Below, one piece after another: positions 60,021-64,000 of a DNA stretch of 64,000 nt (position 1 is its first letter; each line of letters opens with the position of its first letter). This stretch comes from Puia sp. (GTDB taxonomy: Bacteria > Bacteroidota > Bacteroidia > Chitinophagales > Chitinophagaceae). Made by a program: the position numbers and the translations under genes. The stretch lies in NCBI GenBank assembly GCA_031292515.1, contig JARLGZ010000108.1, forward strand, positions 50,936 through 114,935, read 5' to 3'. Under the pieces are notes generated by a model. The model was not told where the DNA came from, did no database searches, and saw only the letters and a list, made by a program, of their open reading frames with translations.

Positions 60021-60902
60021 TTATTTGGTATAAACTCCGTTCCCGATATCAGCAAGCAAGGTAGAGTGTGTTGGATGCCAGTTCAAACGTTCCTGTGTCA
60101 ATTTACTCGACGCCGGACAGTCGATTGCGGCCATTTGTGAGAACCAGCCAAAATGTTCCGGCGCTGCTTCAGGGGTTATTGATTTTACCGGGAGATTCAG
60201 CTGTCTGCCTATGGCTTCGGCGATTGTTTTGACTGTAATGGCTTCTTCTGCGGTACCATGATAACGTGCACGCGGTGCAGCGTGTTCTAAAGCCAGCCGG
60301 TATAAATGTGCGGCATCCAGCCGGTGCACCGCGTTCCATTGGTTGAGACCTTCCCCGATATAGGCAGAAACGCCTTTTTCGCGGGCGATGTTGATTAATA
60401 TCGGTATGAAGCCATGCTTATCGTCGTCACCATGCACCGATGGCGACAAACGGATGGCGGCTGCACGGATACCCAGCCCGGCCAGGACATCCGCTGTTTG
60501 CTCTGAAACACGCGGCCAGGCCGGGTTGAACGGTGGGATGATGTCTTCGGTAGCCAGTCTGCCCGGGCTGACCAGTGCCGTGCCTGAAGTAACGATCAAA
60601 GGGCGGTCGGAACCAGCCAGCACCCGGCCGATGGTTTCGATAGCTATTTTATCTACCTCGCATACTTCCTTGAATCGGGTAAAGTCATGGATAAATCCGG
60701 CGTGAATCACGCCATCGGACTGCGCGGCACCGTTCCGAAGGCTTTCCAGGTCACCGCGATGGACTCCGGCTCCTGCTCCGGCGAGCTTATTGGCTGATGC
60801 ATCCGAGCGCGCCAGTCCTAATACCTGATGGCCGGCACTAATTAATTCCTTCACAATTGCAGTCCCTATGAAGCCTGTGACACCTGTGATAAATACACGC
60901 AT
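60021..60902 (-). CDS. NAD-dependent epimerase/dehydratase (extended SDR)
   Basis: 293 residues starting MRVFITGVTGFIGTAIVKEL with an NAD-binding GxxGxxG. Paralogue of 50388-51269 (shared VHRGDLESLRNGAAQSDGVIH.GFIHDFTRFKEVCEVDK). The C-terminal half (GEGLNQWNAVHRLDAAHLYRLALEHA) is the substrate side. First gene of a three-gene minus-strand unit with an NmrA-like protein and an AraC regulator. Substrate unknown. The start is at 60902, directly before the conserved Rossmann strand. Confidence 0.88.
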   Translation of the reverse strand: MRVFITGVTGFIGTAIVKELISAGHQVLGLARSDASANKLAGAGAGVHRGDLESLRNGAAQSDGVIHAGFIHDFTRFKEVCEVDKIAIETIGRVLAGSDRPLIVTSGTALVSPGRLATEDIIPPFNPAWPRVSEQTADVLAGLGIRAAAIRLSPSVHGDDDKHGFIPILINIAREKGVSAYIGEGLNQWNAVHRLDAAHLYRLALEHAAPRARYHGTAEEAITVKTIAEAIGRQLNLPVKSITPEAAPEHFGWFSQMAAIDCPASSKLTQERLNWHPTHSTLLADIGNGVYTK

Positions 60903-61024
60903 AATTGATCTTATTTTGTCGACACAAAGATCAGTTATGCTTGTCAAACCGATTTATCCAAATCTGCTTTTGGTTTAGCCGAAATCGGTATCAACGGATT
61001 TGTCAAATTGAAGACCTCTGGATA

Positions 61025-61183
61025 TCAGCGAAGCCTGCAAAATCCATAAGCCTTTACATCTGTTGCGGACAGATTCATAATTTTGGGACTGGCTTTTTTT
61101 GATTTGTTCATGCGGACGATGAAATACGCTATTAGTGCGATGGCGGATATAAAAAATGAAATATTTGAAACCGCCATGTACAT
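61025..61183 (-). CDS. 52-aa small membrane protein
   Basis: Minus-strand ATG at 61183 to TGA at 61025-61027. The product has an N-terminal hydrophobic helix (AVSNISFFISAIALIAYFIV), then a basic segment RMNKSKKAS and a polar tail ending KAYGFCRLR. This matches a single-pass membrane protein with the tail inside. It lies 122 bp before the SDR gene in the same direction. Family not recognised. Support is topology only. Confidence 0.4.
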   Translation of the reverse strand: MYMAVSNISFFISAIALIAYFIVRMNKSKKASPKIMNLSATDVKAYGFCRLR

Positions 61184-61437
61184 TGTTTAAATTAACGACG
61201 GCTGTCGCTGAAATTACGACGTGGGGACTTCACTTTTTACCCGCAAGTCCTGTATTTTACGCTTCAAAATATGCACGCTTCCGGTCCGGATTCTACAAAT
61301 ATATTGATTAATATTGTTGCATAGGCGGTGCCTTCAGCCGGACATGGAATTTCTGACTAACTGACAACTATCAAATATTATTATGCCAAACAGCAATGCA
61401 AAATTGTTCGTGATAAATTTTGGCATAATTAGAATTT

Positions 61438-61593
61438 ATGAAACTAAGATGCGTCCAATTATTTTTATTCCTGATAATAAATCTTTCAGCATTTTCTAAG
61501 GATTTATTAAGTCTCAATTTTATATGCGAAGCCGATAGGACTATTTTTAAAATAGACGTTTCAAAAAATGAAACATTAAATTTTATTTTTTGA
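61438..61593 (+). CDS. N-terminal fragment of a small secreted protein
   Basis: ATG at 61438 opens 51 codons to TGA at 61591-61593. It starts MKLRCVQLFLFLIINLSAFS, a good signal peptide, and continues KDLLSLNFICEADRT, an AT-rich sequence ending abruptly. A group II intron remnant begins within 100 bp after it, so the 3' part of a longer secreted gene may have been replaced. The remaining gap 60903-61437 otherwise shows only the small membrane gene. Confidence 0.45.
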   Translation: MKLRCVQLFLFLIINLSAFSKDLLSLNFICEADRTIFKIDVSKNETLNFIF

Positions 61594-61609
61594 TTCCGGA
61601 GCGAAGGAA

Positions 61610-62035
61610 TTGCTGGATTCAATGGCGGCGGTAAAATATGGGTTAATAAATGAGAAATCGGTGACATCTCGCGTGTTGTTGGCAAGAGGTATTATCGTAC
61701 TGATCGCTGATCTGAATCAAAAGCTACGGGGTCATTATGCCTATTATGGTGTAACCTTCAATAGCAGGCGACTAAACTCGTACTATTACCGGACGAGACG
61801 CTTACTCCACAAATGGCTTAACCACAGAGGATGCAAAGGGGTCTGGTCGTGGGAGAAGATGGCCAAACTGATGGAAGAATGGATACCCCTTGAGAAACCG
61901 AGGATCTGTCACAGCTATCGCTTAGCGAAACCGGAAACGGAGGAACCGGATGCCGGAAAGCTGCTCGTCCGGGTCTGTGGGGGAGCGGGGTGGCAACGAA
62001 CCGCTCTACCCGGAGCCATCTTTTTAATGACCTGA
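61610..62035 (+). pseudogene. group II intron reverse transcriptase/maturase C-terminal remnant
   Basis: From about 61698 the frame reads LNQKLRGHYAYYGVTFNSRR, RRLLHKWLNHRG, WEKMAKLMEEWIPLEKPRICHSY. This is the maturase (X) and HNH-proximal end of group II intron RTs. The reverse transcriptase domain is missing upstream; the first 30 codons do not belong to it. The frame runs on to FLMT at 62035. It is a dead 3' fragment of an intron, with no detectable 5' intron boundary in the window. Confidence 0.8.
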
Positions 62036-62348
62036 AACGACTAGCATTCCTATAAACTTGAAAATCAACATATTAAATGTTTTTTTGATTTTCTACCCTC
62101 TCAAATCAAAATGTTAAAGAAAGGTTAGAAAGTGATTAACACTTTGCGTAACCACCCCCTAACAATGTCGTATTCTGCCCCTTTATTAAAGCGAAACGGC
62201 TTTTATCTTTATAGTCAAAAAACGTTAAAAATGGTCTGCATCACCAAGACCGAAAGGAACTAATTAAAAGCATTCAAATGAGAAATTTAATCTTCGCAAT
62301 CAACCTTCGCAATAAATTCTAACAATTCTAACAAATAAAATAAAAATC
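62036..62348. other. intergenic region before the VOC gene
   Basis: No gene is seen. A 9-bp inverted repeat GAAAATCAA (62060-62068) / TTGATTTTC (62085-62093) lies near the intron remnant. TATCTTTA at 62204-62211 is one mismatch from a -7 box. Short CTTCGCAAT and TTCTAACAA repeats lie just before 62349. Confidence 0.4.
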
Positions 62349-62774
62349 ATGAGAACAATTAATCCCTGGATCAACTTCAATGGAAATGCCGAAGAAGCAT
62401 TCACTTTTTACAAATCAGTTTTTGGCGGAGAGTTCACAAAGATCGTTCGTTTCAAGGACATCTCCAGCGCTGAATTTCCGGTACCGGAAAAGGAAGCTCA
62501 AAAGATAATGTACATTGCTTTGCCTATTGGCAAACACAATGTGTTAAAAGCCAATGATGTTCCCGAATTTATGGGACGGGTAAACGAAGAGGAAAACAGG
62601 TCTAAAATATCAGTTAGTGCAGAAAGTCGCGAAGAAGCAGACAAAATATTCAACGGACTGTCAGCAGGGGGAAATGTTGAAGGGCCCATTGGCGAGAGTC
62701 CCTGGGGTTCGTACGCCGGAATGTTTAGAGACAAATATGGTATCGAATGGATTGTGGAATTTGCCCCCCAATAA
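62349..62774 (+). CDS. VOC/PhnB-like glyoxalase-superfamily protein
   Basis: 141 residues with the PhnB-like (3-demethylubiquinone methyltransferase-type) VOC fold: INPWINFNGNAEEAFTFYKSVFGGEFTKIVRF, the SAESREEADKIFNGLSAGG helix, and SPWGSYAGMFRDKYGIEWIVEF at the end. The conserved aromatic/acidic positions (E at the end of WIVEF) are kept, so a metal site is plausible. Such proteins have diverse or unknown functions. Monocistronic. Confidence 0.9.
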   Translation: MRTINPWINFNGNAEEAFTFYKSVFGGEFTKIVRFKDISSAEFPVPEKEAQKIMYIALPIGKHNVLKANDVPEFMGRVNEEENRSKISVSAESREEADKIFNGLSAGGNVEGPIGESPWGSYAGMFRDKYGIEWIVEFAPQ

Positions 62775-62821
62775 ACAGCCGGCCACTCCCATCTTCACCC
62801 AAAAGCATCATTCAACAAGAT

Positions 62822-62920
62822 TTCCCGCGTCTTCGCATTTCCAGCGGCAGCGGCCATGTCGGTTCGGCCGTGGCCTATCATTTAATCAGCCGGGGCGTGA
62901 CTATACTCACGATAAGTTAA
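62822..62920 (+). pseudogene. Rossmann-fold (NmrA/SDR) N-terminal fragment
   Basis: Frame reading RISSGSGHVGSAVAYHLISR, then GVTILTIS and TAA at 62918-62920. The GxGxxG (GSGHVG) followed by AVAYHLISRG is the NAD(P)-binding start of an NmrA-like protein. The remainder is absent. It has no start codon, so it is a dead fragment of a gene like 59089-60015. Confidence 0.5.
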
Positions 62921-63045
62921 CCCTTGATGCTGTTATCTGTTGACGAGGGAGCGATGATAAATGCCCATACAAGCTGGCTGGATTCGAATCTCTATTGGGT
63001 TGTTTTCTAGAATTTTACAATAAAACTACCAATAGCGATAAAAAT

Positions 63046-63070
63046 AAAACCCGTTCCAGAAGCGGGTTTT
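63046..63070 (-). terminator. terminator of a lost tRNA gene
   Basis: AAAACCCG (63046-63053) pairs with CGGGTTTT (63063-63070). On the minus strand it is followed by a T-rich run (TTTTATTTTTAT, 63036-63049). It lies directly behind a tRNA 3' end. Confidence 0.8.
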
Positions 63071-63076
63071 GAATTA

Positions 63077-63095
63077 TGGTCGGGATGACAGGATT
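63077..63095 (-). other. tRNA 3'-end remnant (probably tRNA-Pro)
   Basis: The minus strand reads AATCCTGTCATCCCGACCA, the T-arm end, acceptor 3' strand and CCA of a tRNA. The body of the tRNA is replaced by hairpin DNA; no intact tRNA is present. Such a fragment with its terminator is the signature of an integration (att) site, or of a dispersed repeat built from a tRNA end. Confidence 0.6.
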
Positions 63096-63124
63096 ACCTT
63101 CGGCCTACCGGCCTTCGGTGATCC
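63091..63124. repeat. palindrome GGATTACC to GGTGATCC
   Basis: Imperfect inverted repeat with arms GGAT.ACC and GGT.ATCC and inner GGCC pairs, replacing the tRNA body. It resembles the loop-3 hairpins of 5312-5464. Confidence 0.5.
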
Positions 63125-63152
63125 TCAAAGGGGTAGGTCACATACGATCGGC

Positions 63153-63173
63153 AAAGCCCTGACGGGCTTTTTT
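63153..63173 (+). terminator. plus-strand terminator before the acidic-tail protein
   Basis: AAAGCCC-TGAC-GGGCTTT followed by TTT. It would stop transcripts coming from the left before the gene at 63276. Confidence 0.7.
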
Positions 63174-63223
63174 GTCGTTCATAGCTTCGCCTTTCAAGCA
63201 AGCTTGACGGCTCGCCCTGAAAC

Positions 63224-63254
63224 GGCAAAGCCTCCGCGAAGCGGAGGCTTTGCC
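63224..63254. repeat. 14-bp perfect hairpin with GAA loop
   Basis: GGCAAAGCCTCCGC (63224-63237), loop GAA, then its exact complement (63241-63254). Same 3-nt loop design as the cluster before dnaK. No T-run. Confidence 0.8.
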
Positions 63255-63275
63255 AGAACACTGCCTGTTCACCGC

Positions 63276-63896
63276 TGCCGGATAAACACAAACTGGAAAA
63301 CGAGCGGTACGGCTAACGTGATTGTCATTCGCAGGCATACAAATGGGAACTTTACCTATGCCGCATACCTGGTGGATCTTTTGTGCCTGGGTGTAAAGGA
63401 CACGTATTACAACTTCAATCGATTTCCGGATGAACTGGAAAATCTCCTGGACGATTCCGAAAGCGAAACGGAGATGATGGATATCGACTATCTCCTGGCA
63501 CATAACATTATTTATGCCGGCCATGATTTTGCTACTGACTATCATATTCCCCAGCATCCGGATTTTATTAATATCACGCGCTACCTGCTGGAAGAAGACG
63601 ATGAGAAAATTGCGCTGGTCGATGTACACACTGGAGACGAGAACGGAATGCCACATCTCGTAGTGACTTCATCCAATAGGGAACCTACAGCGTTAGCCCG
63701 TCTAAAGGGATATGCTGGCGAGGGCCACTACCGTTATACGGTCCTGCAAGGAGAACCTTTTATGGAGAAGGATTTTGACGATGACTGGGAGGATGTAGAA
63801 ACCGATGATGATTTTGATGAAGAGGGCCTGGAAGATGAAGACGAGGAAGACCCGGATTTCAGGACAATTCTCGATTGCGCTGTGAAAAGTCCGTGA
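63276..63896 (+). CDS. conserved Bacteroidota protein, 5'-truncated, acidic tail
   Basis: From 63276 the frame reads CRINTNWKTSGTANVIVIRRHTNGNFTYAAYLVDLLCLGVKDTYYNFNR, then DYLLAHNIIYAGHDFATDYHIPQHPDF and YLLEEDDEKIALVDV, ending in an Asp/Glu-rich tail (DDDWEDVETDDDFDEEG). This matches a conserved Bacteroidota family of unknown function from memory. The frame is open from ATG 63069, but those 69 codons run through a terminator and hairpins and look intergenic. So the true N-terminus is probably lost by the insertion, and the coordinates given start where homology begins. No start codon is evident there, so expression is uncertain. Confidence 0.6.
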   Translation, partial: CRINTNWKTSGTANVIVIRRHTNGNFTYAAYLVDLLCLGVKDTYYNFNRFPDELENLLDDSESETEMMDIDYLLAHNIIYAGHDFATDYHIPQHPDFINITRYLLEEDDEKIALVDVHTGDENGMPHLVVTSSNREPTALARLKGYAGEGHYRYTVLQGEPFMEKDFDDDWEDVETDDDFDEEGLEDEDEEDPDFRTILDCAVKSP

Positions 63897-64000
63897 GGTG
63901 GGGATTTAAAGATGAAACACCTCGAAACAACCCGACAGGTAACCAATCCTGTCCGACAAGGTCTAGTCAACCACCGGAAGCGAGTCTTGCGTAGTTGGCA

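Noticed and set aside
63897..64000. Possible structured RNA or intron start at the right edge
   Set aside because: Words such as GGAAGCGAGTCTTGCG are suggestive of catalytic-RNA context, but no boundary or fold can be shown in 100 bases.

Overview
The window is chromosomal DNA of a Bacteroidota bacterium, most likely a member of Chitinophagia/Chitinophagaceae. The evidence is a type IX secretion C-terminal sorting domain, TAnnTTTG-type promoter boxes, few Shine-Dalgarno sites, and families typical of that group: exported DUF1080, PQQ/cytochrome c and RraA-like enzymes, GH78 rhamnosidase, and PadR with a HAAS-type membrane partner. The genus cannot be fixed from the sequence alone. I see no rRNA, no intact tRNA and no CRISPR array.

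Layout. 0.1-10 kb is mostly core: a TPR protein, argS, a GtrA protein, a fused glucosyl-3-phosphoglycerate synthase/HAD phosphatase, dnaK, a small conserved protein and a membrane-anchored MutS-like ATPase. 10-25 kb is carbohydrate metabolism: malQ with two starch-binding domains, an enolase-superfamily dipeptide epimerase, and a LacI-type regulator with a probable operator at its own start, followed by galK and galM. A heterodimeric ABC exporter pair and a secreted alpha-L-rhamnosidase follow. 25-33 kb holds a double-thioredoxin protein, Dps, a decayed ArsR/DoxX locus, a His-rich protein, a PiT phosphate transporter, UspA, a PadR-membrane protein-DUF3592-like operon, and a polyprenyl synthase gene lacking its middle. 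33-39 kb is a run of exported sugar-acid and sugar enzymes (Tat-exported UxuA-like, RraA-like, PQQ dehydrogenase with heme, DUF1080), then dienelactone hydrolase.

39-51 kb is mixed accessory sequence: an arylsulfotransferase-like lipoprotein, a diheme cytochrome, a TetR gene frameshifted by a 16-bp tandem duplication next to a TetX-like flavoprotein, a conserved protein of unknown function, a T9SS surface protein and an acyltransferase. 51-64 kb is the most plastic part. It has two similar NAD-dependent epimerase genes with Crp or AraC regulators, an SRPBCC/ArsR pair, an AT-rich membrane protein, a MacB/FtsX-type permease and a methionine aminopeptidase. It ends in debris: a group II intron maturase tail, a truncated secreted protein, a Rossmann fragment, a tRNA 3' end with its terminator but no tRNA body, and a 5'-truncated conserved gene.

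Three themes are not explained by ordinary gene content. (1) Tandem microduplications of about 11-21 bp recur, at least four of them overlapping stop codons; one breaks tetR reversibly. (2) Clusters of perfect hairpins with 3-nt loops lie before dnaK and near 63.1-63.25 kb. (3) The bifunctional GpgS-HAD protein is a compact candidate glucosylglycerate pathway. Several small genes of 51-52 codons were read directly from the gaps.
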